NCBI GenBank assembly: GCA_900208305.1
Contig: OAPG01000003.1
Span: 1,653,410 to 1,717,409, forward strand
Length of the DNA: 64,000 nucleotides
Source: Melanopsichium pennsylvanicum
Taxonomy: Eukaryota; Basidiomycota; Ustilaginomycetes; Ustilaginales
Direction: 5' to 3'
Position numbers and translations under genes: made by a program. The notes below the pieces were generated by a model. It was not told the origin of the DNA, did no database searches, and saw nothing but the letters and a program-made list of their open reading frames with translations. Numbering within the stretch: position 1 is the first letter of the stretch; each line of letters begins with the position of its first letter. This document shows positions 10,134 through 19,743 of the stretch, piece after piece.

Positions 10134-12197
10134 TCAACGGCGAGACTTTGCCTTTTTCAGAGACTTTTGCATGAGCTTTTGATCCTCCGGATTGTCCAAT
10201 GTGACCATTACATCTTGAGCTTGTGCTACCTCAACAACTTGATCCTCATCGTCTTCGTTGACAATTGTAGTCGTCTTGTTATTATCCTCCTTCAGTTTGC
10301 TGTGAGCATTGTTGGAAGGAGGGTTTACCTTGAGCTTGCATAAGAAGAAGCCATCCAAGTTGTGCACGTGAGGAAAGATTCTCCTGGCATACACCATCCT
10401 CTCGTCAAACTTGCTTCTGCCAAAACTCTTGAATCCATCCCTGCCGAACTTGATGCCCGTATCGACAATCTTGACATTGCTCCTCTTCCTGAGTGCGTAC
10501 TGCACCACTTCTTCGTTCTCTTCGACCATAACGGAACATGTCGAATAGACAACATAGCCACCGCTGGAAGAACGAGGGTTGACAGAGTCGATAGCACACA
10601 GCAGCAGCTGCTTTTGAAGGTGAGTGAGCAGTGCAAAGTCGCGCTCGGATTTGTTGACTTTGACTGACTGGTCCTTGTGGATGACACCGGTTCCGGAGCA
10701 AGGAGAGTCGAGCAAGACTCGATCGAACCCACCAATGACTTTTGGGAATTGCCTTCCATCGTAGTTGCAAACGACTACGTTCTTGCATCCGAGACGGTGA
10801 ATGTTGGCTACGAGCGACTTGATACGATTCTTGTTGCTATCATTGGCAAAGACCGTGCCGGTGTTTTGCATGAGAGCAGAAAGGTATGTTGATTTCCCAC
10901 CGGGAGCACTGGCCATGTCCAGCACTCTCTCGTTGGGCTGGGGAGCCAGTGCGATGCATGGCAAGAAGGACGATGCTGCCTGAAGCATATAGTGTCCAGC
11001 CAAGTATTCCGGAGTGGCACCGATGGGGACAGACGACTCGAACACCTGTAAGCCAACCTTGCTCCACGCTCCTATAGGTTCTAGATTGACACCACGGTTG
11101 ATGAGAGCTTGAGCGAGATCACGGCGCCTTGTGCGCAGAGTGTTGGCACGGATGGTGACGGGTCGAGGTGTCTCGTTGGCTTCAAAAAATTCAATGGCTT
11201 CAGCGGGGGTGAACAGCTCGAAGAGCTTCTCGGCGAGGAAAGCATTGTAGCCGTAGTAGGTGCAAATGTCGGCAAGGAGCTGTTCGACGTATTCGGATCG
11301 AGAGCGCCCATCAATGGAGAGCTTCTTAAAGTTGGAGAGGACGGTCACAACTTCCTGAATGCGCATGTGGACTAGTTGAAGGTCGGCTCCGCGCATCTTT
11401 TCTGCTTCGCGCTCTTCGAGCGTTGGAAGCATGAATTCGGCGCCTTCACCTGCCTCGGAATCGCCATCTTCGACATCCTCGTCGTCTTCGCTGTCAAATT
11501 CGATCTCGTCGCCCTGCTCGCCTTGAAGCTCGTCACCAGATCCAAGGTCGAATTCGCCAAGCTCCTGCTCGGATCCGCTCCCCCGATCTTGCTCATCGAC
11601 CTCGCCTTCGAGATCTGATCCTTCACTAGCTTCCTCATCATCATCGGAATCGAGAGAAAGACCCTGGCTCTTGAGCAATTCTTCGAGTCGCTCTGCCTCT
11701 GCGAGCGCCTTCTTGCGTTGCCTGTCTGTCAGCTTTCCGTTCTTTGGCAAACCGAGTGCTGCCAATGGGTCTTGCTCTTCTTCGTTTTCCTCCTCTTCAT
11801 TCCCTACTTCTTTGTCATCTTCTTCGTCATCTTCTTCGTCCTCTTCTTCGTCCTCTTCTTCGTCCTCTTCTTCGTCCTCTTCTTCGTCATCTTCCTCGAA
11901 TTCCTCGTCATCAAAGTCTTGGTCATTCTCATCTTCATCCTCCTCCACCTGAACAGGTGCAGCTCGCTTGACCTTTCCATTTGCGGTTGGCTTGGAGCTC
12001 AAAGGCTTTGTGGATGCTGCGACACGAACCTTACCGTTAGTGACTCTTGATGGGGCTGCTTCCGCTGCTGTAGTGCTGGTCTTGACCTTCTTGGCAGGTG
12101 TTGTTGATTCTTGAGCCTTACGCTTGCCCTTGCTGAGTGGTTGGTCTTCTCGAAGAGGCTGAGGTGGAGCCTGCTTGTTCTTTGATCGACGACCCAT
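10134..12197 (-). CDS. NOP2: NOP2, 25S rRNA (cytosine-C5)-methyltransferase
   Basis: This 687-residue protein belongs to the RsmB/Nop2/Sun family, which methylates large-subunit rRNA in the nucleolus and is needed for 60S assembly. The N-terminal ~270 residues are basic and then strongly acidic, with a near-perfect Glu/Glu/Asp repeat encoded by a 12-bp tandem repeat at ~11815-11890. The methyltransferase core follows: the SAM-binding motif LDMASAPGGKS, DSPCSGTG with one conserved cysteine near residue 499, and YSTCSV with the second near 549. Two cysteines are expected for this family. The C-terminus is Lys/Arg-rich. The start is the only ATG with no nearby alternative. It diverges from the PCS60 gene across a 593-bp promoter region. 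Confidence 0.95.
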   Translation of the reverse strand: MGRRSKNKQAPPQPLREDQPLSKGKRKAQESTTPAKKVKTSTTAAEAAPSRVTNGKVRVAASTKPLSSKPTANGKVKRAAPVQVEEDEDENDQDFDDEEFEEDDEEEDEEEDEEEDEEEDEEDDEEDDKEVGNEEEENEEEQDPLAALGLPKNGKLTDRQRKKALAEAERLEELLKSQGLSLDSDDDEEASEGSDLEGEVDEQDRGSGSEQELGEFDLGSGDELQGEQGDEIEFDSEDDEDVEDGDSEAGEGAEFMLPTLEEREAEKMRGADLQLVHMRIQEVVTVLSNFKKLSIDGRSRSEYVEQLLADICTYYGYNAFLAEKLFELFTPAEAIEFFEANETPRPVTIRANTLRTRRRDLAQALINRGVNLEPIGAWSKVGLQVFESSVPIGATPEYLAGHYMLQAASSFLPCIALAPQPNERVLDMASAPGGKSTYLSALMQNTGTVFANDSNKNRIKSLVANIHRLGCKNVVVCNYDGRQFPKVIGGFDRVLLDSPCSGTGVIHKDQSVKVNKSERDFALLTHLQKQLLLCAIDSVNPRSSSGGYVVYSTCSVMVEENEEVVQYALRKRSNVKIVDTGIKFGRDGFKSFGRSKFDERMVYARRIFPHVHNLDGFFLCKLKVNPPSNNAHSKLKEDNNKTTTIVNEDDEDQVVEVAQAQDVMVTLDNPEDQKLMQKSLKKAKSRR
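11815..11890. repeat. In-frame acidic codon repeat inside NOP2
   Basis: On the plus strand the unit is (TCTTCTTCGTCC), repeated with slight variation. On the coding strand it gives alternating Glu/Asp codons. Twelve-base units keep the frame, so copy-number change alters only the length of the acidic tract. Confidence 0.8.
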
Positions 12198-12790
12198 GCT
12201 TGTGTTTGTTGTTTTGTTTAGTGATGTTGGTGGTGAGCAGAAGGGTGAGCGTTACACCAGTGATGCTGAACAAGCCATGTCCCACTATTGCGGTGTTTGT
12301 CAACTCACAAGAAATCTGTCGCGAGCTCTCCAAAAAAAAACAAAAAAAAAAAAAAAGGAAGAAATGAAAAAGTAGAAAAAATTTGGGCTCGCTTGTGCAT
12401 AAAACGCAAATGCTTGTCAGAGAAATGCTTCGTCTTTTTCAATATTGTTAAGTTGAACTGAAATAGCATCCGCTGCGTCGGCCAACACGCAAAAGATAGG
12501 AGCGTGATGATCGGGAAAAGCTGGGAAATAGAGCGGCCATGGTAGGATACAAAGTAAATATAAGTTAGCCGAAGATAAAAAAACAGCTGTGTGAGTGTCA
12601 GTTGAGCACAGACGTCATAAGAGTCACAAATCACGAATAGGCAAACCTTGCCCAACATCGTACGGTAAATCTACATACGGTAAATCTACATTATAGTACA
12701 TTGTCATTGATAATCATCCCATCACTGTCTTTCAGCTTTTAACCTCGCCATCACCATCCTCCAGCAGAACATCTGCAAATCCTCGTCATC
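12198..12790. promoter_or_regulatory. Divergent promoter region NOP2 / PCS60
   Basis: 593 bp without a gene. It contains a long A-rich run at 12330-12375. At 12660-12689 there are two adjacent 15-bp units, GTACGGTAAATCTAC and ATACGGTAAATCTAC, ~100 bp before the PCS60 ATG. They resemble the GTACAGTAAATTTA motif found elsewhere in the window (two substitutions) and may be the same class of site. Confidence 0.4.
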
Positions 12791-14365
12791 ATGGCTAATC
12801 TTATGAGCGTCTTTTCCCCTCGCCAGGGGCTCGAAGCGACTTCACCTGCTATCATCCTCCCCACCTCTTCACCCAACCCTTTCACTTTCTCTTACTCACA
12901 GCTTCACTCTCTCGTGCTCGATCTCCAGTCTCAGCTCGCCAGTTTCAACCTTGTCCCAGGCACATCCGTCTCTTCTTCGCTTGGCAACGGAATCGAGTTC
13001 ACCCTTGCCTTCCTAGCTACAGGTGCACAGAGACTCATTGCTGCTCCTCTAAACCCAAACTATTCCCAGGGTGAGGTCGAGTTCTACCTGCAAGACACCA
13101 AGTCTCAATTGCTTCTGCTGCCAAAGGGAGCTATCGCAGCTGGTCATGTGGCCGTTGCAGCTGCCAACAAGGTTGTTGGGGTCGAGGTCGTTGAAATCGT
13201 CTTTGACCCTAGTAGCAACGGTAGCGTGTCCCTTGTCCGAGCTGACGGTAGCAAGGTAGCAAAGAACAACGAAATCCTGAAGCCTGAGGATGAAGATGTG
13301 GCTCTCATCCTCCACACCTCGGGCACCACCGGTCGACCCAAAGGAGTTCCCCTCACCCACAAGAACCTCTACACCACCATGAGCAACATCATCGGCACTT
13401 ACAACCTCATCCCTAGCGACCGAACTTACCTGGTCATGCCGCTCTTCCACGTTCACGGACTGCTCTGTGGACTTCTTGCAACCCTTCTCTCCGGTGGAAG
13501 TGCCGTTATCCCTCCCAAGTTCTCAGCAACCGTATTCTGGAACGAGTTGTCGTCCAACGGATGCAACTGGTACACTGCCGTACCCACCATTCACCAAATG
13601 CTTCTCAACTCGCCAATTCCTAACCCCGTGCCCAAGCTTAGATTCATTCGTTCCTGCTCCTCGGCTTTGTCACCAAGCACCTTCCACCAAATCGAAAAGA
13701 CTTTTAACGCTCCCGTCTTGGAAGCATACGCCATGACCGAAGCGGCTCATCAGATGACAAGTAACCCTCTTCCCCCCGCCAAACGCAAGCCGGGTACAGT
13801 GGGAATCGGTCACGGTGTAGAGATCAAAATCCTCGATGATGCAGGTAACGAAGTTGCTCAAGGTACGATTGGAGAAGTGTGTGTTCGTGGAGCCAATGTT
13901 ACCAAAGGTTATTTGAACAACCCTAAAGCTAACGAAGAGTCGTTCGTCAAAACGCAAGGGAATCAAGGATTCTTCCGAACCGGTGATCAGGGTAGGAAAG
14001 ATGCCGATGGATATGTCGAGTTGGTTGGCAGAATCAAGGAATTGATCAACAGGTCGGGCGAAAAAATCTCGCCGCTCGAAGTGGATGCAGCTCTACTTGC
14101 GGTGGAAGGCGTCAAAGAGGCAGTGAGCTTTGCTATGCCAGACAAATTGTACGGCGAGAAGGTAGGTGCAGTGGTCATCTTGCACAAAGAAAAACAGAGC
14201 TTGAGTGAAAAGCAGATTCAATCCGCCATGCAGGGCAAGTTGACCAAATTTAAAATCCCGGAAAGGATCTGGATCACGGATGTCATCCCAAAGACAGCCA
14301 CTGGAAAAATCCAGAGGAAAAATGTCGCCGCCACTTTCCTTAGAAAGGATGGTGCAAAGCTCTAA
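12791..14365 (+). CDS. PCS60: Peroxisomal AMP-binding acyl-CoA synthetase, PCS60 type
   Basis: This 524-residue enzyme of the adenylate-forming superfamily activates a carboxylic acid with ATP and joins it to CoA. The P-loop-like signature LHTSGTTGRPKG is near residues 174-185, followed by YAMTEAAHQM (the A5 region), FRTGDQGRKDADGY with the ribose-binding aspartate, and the C-terminal PKTATGKIQRK motif with the catalytic lysine. The protein ends in AKL, a type 1 peroxisomal targeting signal, as expected for PCS60. Yeast and plant relatives act on oxalate, so oxalyl-CoA synthetase is a plausible activity that sequence alone does not prove. It converges on POL3, with ~180 bp between the stops. 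Confidence 0.9.
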   Translation: MANLMSVFSPRQGLEATSPAIILPTSSPNPFTFSYSQLHSLVLDLQSQLASFNLVPGTSVSSSLGNGIEFTLAFLATGAQRLIAAPLNPNYSQGEVEFYLQDTKSQLLLLPKGAIAAGHVAVAAANKVVGVEVVEIVFDPSSNGSVSLVRADGSKVAKNNEILKPEDEDVALILHTSGTTGRPKGVPLTHKNLYTTMSNIIGTYNLIPSDRTYLVMPLFHVHGLLCGLLATLLSGGSAVIPPKFSATVFWNELSSNGCNWYTAVPTIHQMLLNSPIPNPVPKLRFIRSCSSALSPSTFHQIEKTFNAPVLEAYAMTEAAHQMTSNPLPPAKRKPGTVGIGHGVEIKILDDAGNEVAQGTIGEVCVRGANVTKGYLNNPKANEESFVKTQGNQGFFRTGDQGRKDADGYVELVGRIKELINRSGEKISPLEVDAALLAVEGVKEAVSFAMPDKLYGEKVGAVVILHKEKQSLSEKQIQSAMQGKLTKFKIPERIWITDVIPKTATGKIQRKNVAATFLRKDGAKL

Positions 14366-14547
14366 GTCTGGCCGCGACGTCGTTCAGACTTTTGGTGTCT
14401 ATGCTCCATCCTTAGAGTCCAGTACATTGTATGAATTTTGTTTGCTTCCAGAATGCTGTTCAAAGACTGATGATTCTGCACTGATACTACATGCTCAAGG
14501 TGTGGCCGTAACTTGCTTGATAACCTTATCCCCAAGAGCCGTTCCGA

Positions 14548-17500
14548 CTACCACGTCGTATCGAACCTCTGCACCACATGCACTGCATCCTCCACATCCT
14601 TCTGCGCCCTCTTCCTCTTGAAGAAAATGGGACAGTCCTTGTTGGTACACAGCACATCCTGCGCCAAACTACCCTGACACCTCTGACAGCACGTCCACAA
14701 CCTGGCGAATTCCACCTCCAATGCACTCGCCCTCGCCAACTTTTCGTGATACAGCTGCGCCACTTTTGGCCTACAATTTTTGCACACCGGGGTGTTTTGG
14801 TCCTTCAACGGCGTTCGGCAGCCCAAACACTGCACCGTCTTGACCGCAAACTTCATCAGCGCACCGACATTGGACGTGGCAACCTGCACGACTCGAGTGT
14901 GTTCTCCATTCAGCATGGTGTTGGCTTTTGGGCCCATGATGGGTTCAAAGATGCGGAGAAGCGGTTTGGCCAGCTGATTCTCCAGATAGTAGCGCGTGTC
15001 GATGGGGATATTGTGGTCCAGAACGTAGATGGGGTCTTCGGAGCGTTCGTAGGCTGCTGCACCCTTGGCGGCCTTGACAATGACATAAGCGACTCGGTCT
15101 CCGAGAGCGGGTGCCGATCCGGCATCACGTTTGCGCATGCGTTCAGCGAGCTCCACGTGCGCTTGCTTGGCTGCATAGTCAGATTTCGCCAGCGCCTTTG
15201 TGATGACGAGCTGAGACATATCCACCTTGTTCTGCAGCAGATCCGAGATGATGTTCTTGGCGTATTCTTCGGCGCCTTTGACATCGCGGTCAATGAGCAT
15301 CTTTCGCAAGCATGTGTCGATGACCGTCTGCACCAGTCGGCAGTTGTCACGTCGCACCGTTTCGATGCCCTTGGTGTCCATCTTATCGTACTTTTCCGGC
15401 CGAGTCCAGTACAGACCGGCGTAGCGCTTCTTGCTGATGAGCAAGTAGGGGAAGTAGACCTTTTCGAACTCGAGCTTGATGGGATCTACAAAGGTCTTCG
15501 AGACAAGCCCAGCCGCTTCCGCACCGAGTTCCATGGCCTTCGCCAGGTCAGGCACACCGAACTTGATCATGACCGAGTCTGTATCACCATACACGATCTC
15601 TGCATCGTGTTCGTATCCGTTGGCGATAGTGTAGTGTTTCTCGACATAGGTCTTGGTCTGTTCGATCATCTGTCGACCGTAAGCGGTGGTGCTCATGGAG
15701 ATCTCGAGACATGGCAGCTTGCCGATCGTGGCACCAGTGAAGCCGTACACCGAATTTGCACTTATCTTGAGTGCTAGCTGACGACCATCCAAAACAGCAC
15801 GCTTGAATGGGTCGGTCTCCTTTTTGAGGTCGGCTTTGGCTCGCTTACGTGCTGCGAGCAGATTCTCGAGCACGGTGGGCAACAGACCTTTGCGGAGCTT
15901 CTTTGTGGCGAAACAGTTGTTGTTGGGGGTGATAACGTAGTCGTCATTCTCCTTGAGCTCGAGGCGGTCAATTGTTTTCTTGTCGAGCAAGGTCGTGTAG
16001 CAGAGGTTGTGCGCCATCATTACGGAGGGATACAGGGACGCGAAATCAAGGGTTGCAATCGGTCGATCGTAGTAGCCGGCTTTTGGCTCGAGGACAGTCG
16101 CACCTTCATACTGATCTTCGGTGCCTTCACCTTTGTAAGCGGGTACCAGGTAGTCGTCTTCGTTGGCTTTGCGGAAGAGCTGGGAGACGACCTTGATCTG
16201 CTGACCACGCGAGAGAAGGTAGTTGAAAGGAACACCCGTCACTCTGGCCATTTCGATGTAGTTGATGAAGCACATGAGCTTGTCCATGAGGCGCTGAGGA
16301 AGGTAGGCATCTTTGAGACAGTAGACTGCCAGACGTCTTCGTGATTCTGGCCCAGCATTCTGAAGCTCGGTGATGAGCGAGTGGTGCACGTCCTCCTTCT
16401 GCTCACCAAGGAACTCGAACGATACTGAGTTGAGCGAGTAGGAACGAAGCTTGTAATCACGCTGCATGACTTGGAGCATGTCGAGTTGCAGACGCCCTTG
16501 AAGCTCGGTGTTCTTCGAGTCACGGGTACCGTACGCTTTCGACGAGAAGTGTGTGTCCTTGGCTTCGGTGCGCGTGCCACGTTCTCTACCGAGGTAGGCA
16601 AACTTGGTCGACTTGAGCGCCTTAGCTCGATCGAGCAAGTAGGGAAAATCGAAGTTGGCAATGTTGTAGCCGATGACGACATCAGGGTCCACCTCTTGTA
16701 CGAACTTGGTCCAGGCCTCGAGCATGTCGATCTCTTTGTTGAAGGAGAGGACTTGACTGCCGACAATGTGCGAACACGTATTGAGGGTGAAGACGTTCTT
16801 GACAAAAGGTGTGGGCTCGCCCTGGCGAGTGACCATGTTTGCGATCTGGATGACGGGATCCACGGATGGCTCTGGAAAGACACCTTTGCGACCAGCACAC
16901 TCGATATCGAAACTGAGGATGCGAAGAGGTGCAATCTTGGACCACTCGTCGTCGGGATCGTGTGACAAGATGGCATCGCAGCTGCAGTCGAGCTCGATCT
17001 GGCAGAGTGAGACCTTTTGGCTTTCTGGGCGTAGCTTGTAGTTGGCAGCTTGAACACGAATCCAGTTCATACCGACGATCTTGAGGTCGATCATGAAGCG
17101 AAGGGTATATGCAATGTTCTCGTAGGTGAGGCAGGCGTCACCTGGTGTGAAAAGGTCGCGAAAGCCGATCTCACCACGCTCAAAGGAGCCACGAATCCTA
17201 GGCACACTGCGAAGGTCGGAGATGGTGAGTTTGATGAACGCGACATTCTCTTGGCCGGCATAGCCCATAAGGCTCTTTTTGGAAAAGATCTCGGACTTGT
17301 GAACGGTACGACCGCCAAAGAGGACGTTCAAATGGTTGGTAAAGTCATTGCATGTGTTTGCCGTAAAGCCGCGTGGTGCGTGAATGTAAAAGTAAGGGAG
17401 GAAGCCGTGGATGTGTGCGCAGACCGAATAACCCTCCACGGTGACACCATACATACGAATGGCAGGAGGCTGACCGACGGCTTGATGCTCTTCAATATCG

Positions 17501-17718
17501 ATTTGCTGGAAGGTGACGTGATCATTGCCGACGTCAAGTGGTTCGAGGTATGGACGAGGCCACAATGCCTGGTCGTCAACGTCTTGATTCGAATCTGCTT
17601 CTTCTTTGAGTCTTTTGAGTGTATCGGTAAAGGCTGAGATATGGTGCTCGTCAACCTTGCGCTTTGTGGAAGGTCCCGCAGATGGCTTTGTCAGCGTCTC
17701 TGTCGATACAGGCGCCAT
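14548..17718 (-). CDS. POL3: DNA polymerase delta catalytic subunit
   Basis: This family B replicative polymerase is 1056 residues from the ATG at 17718, which has A at -3 and G at +4. The frame is open further upstream but has no earlier ATG. The proofreading exonuclease begins at FDIECAG (~270). The polymerase motifs follow: A (DFASLYPSVM, ~560), B (LKISANSVYGFTG) and C (YGDTDSV, ~707). The C-terminus carries two four-cysteine modules, CysA near 962-980 and CysB near 1009-1030. In the family CysB binds a 4Fe-4S cluster and contacts the accessory subunits. Length and motif order match yeast Pol3, and no key residue is missing. It faces the prf1-like gene across 2 kb. Confidence 0.97.
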   Translation of the reverse strand: MAPVSTETLTKPSAGPSTKRKVDEHHISAFTDTLKRLKEEADSNQDVDDQALWPRPYLEPLDVGNDHVTFQQIDIEEHQAVGQPPAIRMYGVTVEGYSVCAHIHGFLPYFYIHAPRGFTANTCNDFTNHLNVLFGGRTVHKSEIFSKKSLMGYAGQENVAFIKLTISDLRSVPRIRGSFERGEIGFRDLFTPGDACLTYENIAYTLRFMIDLKIVGMNWIRVQAANYKLRPESQKVSLCQIELDCSCDAILSHDPDDEWSKIAPLRILSFDIECAGRKGVFPEPSVDPVIQIANMVTRQGEPTPFVKNVFTLNTCSHIVGSQVLSFNKEIDMLEAWTKFVQEVDPDVVIGYNIANFDFPYLLDRAKALKSTKFAYLGRERGTRTEAKDTHFSSKAYGTRDSKNTELQGRLQLDMLQVMQRDYKLRSYSLNSVSFEFLGEQKEDVHHSLITELQNAGPESRRRLAVYCLKDAYLPQRLMDKLMCFINYIEMARVTGVPFNYLLSRGQQIKVVSQLFRKANEDDYLVPAYKGEGTEDQYEGATVLEPKAGYYDRPIATLDFASLYPSVMMAHNLCYTTLLDKKTIDRLELKENDDYVITPNNNCFATKKLRKGLLPTVLENLLAARKRAKADLKKETDPFKRAVLDGRQLALKISANSVYGFTGATIGKLPCLEISMSTTAYGRQMIEQTKTYVEKHYTIANGYEHDAEIVYGDTDSVMIKFGVPDLAKAMELGAEAAGLVSKTFVDPIKLEFEKVYFPYLLISKKRYAGLYWTRPEKYDKMDTKGIETVRRDNCRLVQTVIDTCLRKMLIDRDVKGAEEYAKNIISDLLQNKVDMSQLVITKALAKSDYAAKQAHVELAERMRKRDAGSAPALGDRVAYVIVKAAKGAAAYERSEDPIYVLDHNIPIDTRYYLENQLAKPLLRIFEPIMGPKANTMLNGEHTRVVQVATSNVGALMKFAVKTVQCLGCRTPLKDQNTPVCKNCRPKVAQLYHEKLARASALEVEFARLWTCCQRCQGSLAQDVLCTNKDCPIFFKRKRAQKDVEDAVHVVQRFDTTW

Positions 17719-18767
17719 CTTGTTGAAATTATTCGTTACAGTCCGAAGGAATCGCACGGAAGGGGCGTGACTGTGTGAGTATCAAGACGGTTGAGCCGAG
17801 GAGTCGCCGGATCGTAGACGTGCGAGGAAGAAAGGATTGAGCGAAGGCAAGAAGACATAAAATTTCGAGGCTATTGCGATGTCGGAGACGATGAACTGGT
17901 GGCAATGATGAATGATGATATGTAGAGGCAAAGATCTAGCTCCATTCTTGGCCAACAGTCTTCTTGTTCTGTATCCAAGTCAGGGTCCTTGTAGCGCCGC
18001 ATCACACTTAGTGTAGTCACTCTCGAAATTTTTGCCGCCTTCAGCTGGCTGCATGGAATGGAGTGGTCTGATTGACTGGCTGTCTGATTGACTGGCTGAC
18101 TGGCTGACTTGTTACTCGGCTGGTTGCGAGGCCGAGTCTTTTGAAATTTGCATGGTTCCATATACTCTGAAAGAACTGAGCAGCTTTCTACTGTGCGCGA
18201 CGCGTGAATCGCCGCGCCCTGAAGTTCAAGCTTGTTGGGCTGCCCAGAGACCAACACCAGTAGCCAACAACAGAAAATAAAACATAAAGTGTGAGGCCGA
18301 AACTGTTGCACAATGGTTTTTGATGATTTTTTTTTCCACTTCTTGAATCTAAGTTAGCGCGAGTTCCCTTTTTGACGTGAGTTTGACAGCTCCGCCGCGT
18401 TGAGTGCCGTTCGTGTCAAACGTCAATATGCCAATGACAAGAGGTAGCACAAGCTTCACAGTGTTCGTTCTCAAGGACACCGACGCACCAACGCACCGAC
18501 GCACCATTCAAATCGAGAGCTCTTGCAGGTGGCTGCTGTATTGTTGCAATTGTTGTCAGCATCACTAAACGAGCTTGATGTTGTAGTCACCTTAGATTCA
18601 TGCTTGCACCGCGTTCGCAGCCGCATCACCCACAAATTTGAGTCGGTGTTAGAAGCAGGCAGCTCACATGCACATTTCCGATGTACAATACAAACTTTAC
18701 ACAGAAGCAAAGCTTAGCACGAGATTCTATCTCTTGCACTGGAGCTTGAAATGCATGCTGCGATAGC

Positions 18768-18776
18768 ACAAAGGGA
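18768..18776 (+). promoter_or_regulatory. Pheromone response element (PRE) copy 1
   Basis: Exact match to the U. maydis PRE consensus ACAAAGGGA, the site bound by the HMG-box regulator Prf1. It lies ~970 bp upstream of the prf1-like ATG, in non-coding DNA. Confidence 0.75.
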
Positions 18777-18804
18777 ATGGCAAAACCAGAGCCAAAATCG
18801 CCGT

Positions 18805-18813
18805 TCCCTTTGT
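18805..18813 (-). promoter_or_regulatory. Pheromone response element (PRE) copy 2, inverted
   Basis: TCCCTTTGT, the exact reverse complement of the PRE, 28 bp downstream of copy 1 and facing it. Two exact 9-mers this close are very unlikely by chance, and their place before an HMG-box gene fits autoregulation. Confidence 0.75.
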
Positions 18814-19743
18814 TCTTCTGACCAACGCGCACAGCCATTTGAACCCGGTCTCTGTGTACCCACTCGAGCAATGCAACACATGCAGAAAGCACCGCACTCG
18901 CATTCGGCTCGGACCCTCTTCTTTTGTTCCCGATCATACCAATTTCCTATCCTATCTCCCCCACTTGGTCTTGCTTTTCTTAGAAGACTGGATAGGTTGC
19001 GACATAAACACCGTCATTCGATCTTGTCGTCCAGCTTTCAAGTCTTTGACAAGTTGCGCTTCTTGCCATCAAGTGCGGCAGTACCCAAAGCTTAGCCCCG
19101 CTCTATCACATCATCCGCATCGCGTTCCGAATGTCGTTGCAACGGGCATCACAATATCACACTTGAGTCGCGGACTCATCGTCAGCATATTTCGTGGCGC
19201 CAACTGCATATGCACAACGTCCCACCATTTCATCTGTCAAGCTTCGATCAACCATAATTCTGTACTCACTTGGCGCGTAAAGCTCATACTCAACAGTATC
19301 AAGTGCAGATCGTCGTTCAACTTCGTGATCTCCCAGAGTTGCACCATACACCCTCTCCTGCCCAATCTTCGCGTTCTTCCTGCACTTCCACAGAACTTAG
19401 TCGTCCGCAACACAACATCCTCGATTGCTCGTCACATATACACAGCGTGTTGCAGCTATGCCGGCGTTAAACATGCCCAGACTTTGAGAGCTCTCATTCT
19501 TGCTCTTAAGACCGACCAATCAAACACATTTCATTACACTCCCCCTTGGCCAAGATTTTTCATGTTCGCCTAAATTGTTGCTCTCACTCATCACTCTCTA
19601 CAAAGTCCCTTAATCGCATCTCGTCATCACAACCTCATGGACTCTTCCTCCAGTTTATCTCGCTAATTCTCTCTCGCTAATCTTGTGGCTCTGTCAGCAT
19701 TTTCTTCCAAACAATCAACAGACCAGCAATACCTCTCTCGCCA

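Larger units (their letters stand above)
17719..19743. promoter_or_regulatory. Long divergent intergenic region POL3 / prf1-like gene
   Basis: 2.0 kb without a convincing gene. A 244-codon frame at 18839-19573 has no ATG near its start and is taken as chance. The stretch carries short direct repeats (GACTGGCTG units at ~18070-18115; CACCGACG units at ~18478-18505) and an inverted pair of exact pheromone response elements. From ~18.9 kb to the ATG it is C/T-rich, suggesting a long 5' leader. A long, complex upstream region is what is known for prf1 in Ustilago maydis. Confidence 0.6.

Noticed and set aside
11671..12050. Serine- or leucine/phenylalanine-rich frames on the plus strand
   Set aside because: They are the antisense of the acidic codon repeat in NOP2.
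14578..15777. 399-codon plus-strand frame opposite POL3
   Set aside because: Antisense shadow of a conserved gene; composition is unlike a real protein and there is no domain.
18839..19573. 244-codon open frame upstream of the prf1-like gene
   Set aside because: It has no ATG near its start, no recognisable domain, and lies in C/T-rich leader sequence. Judged chance.
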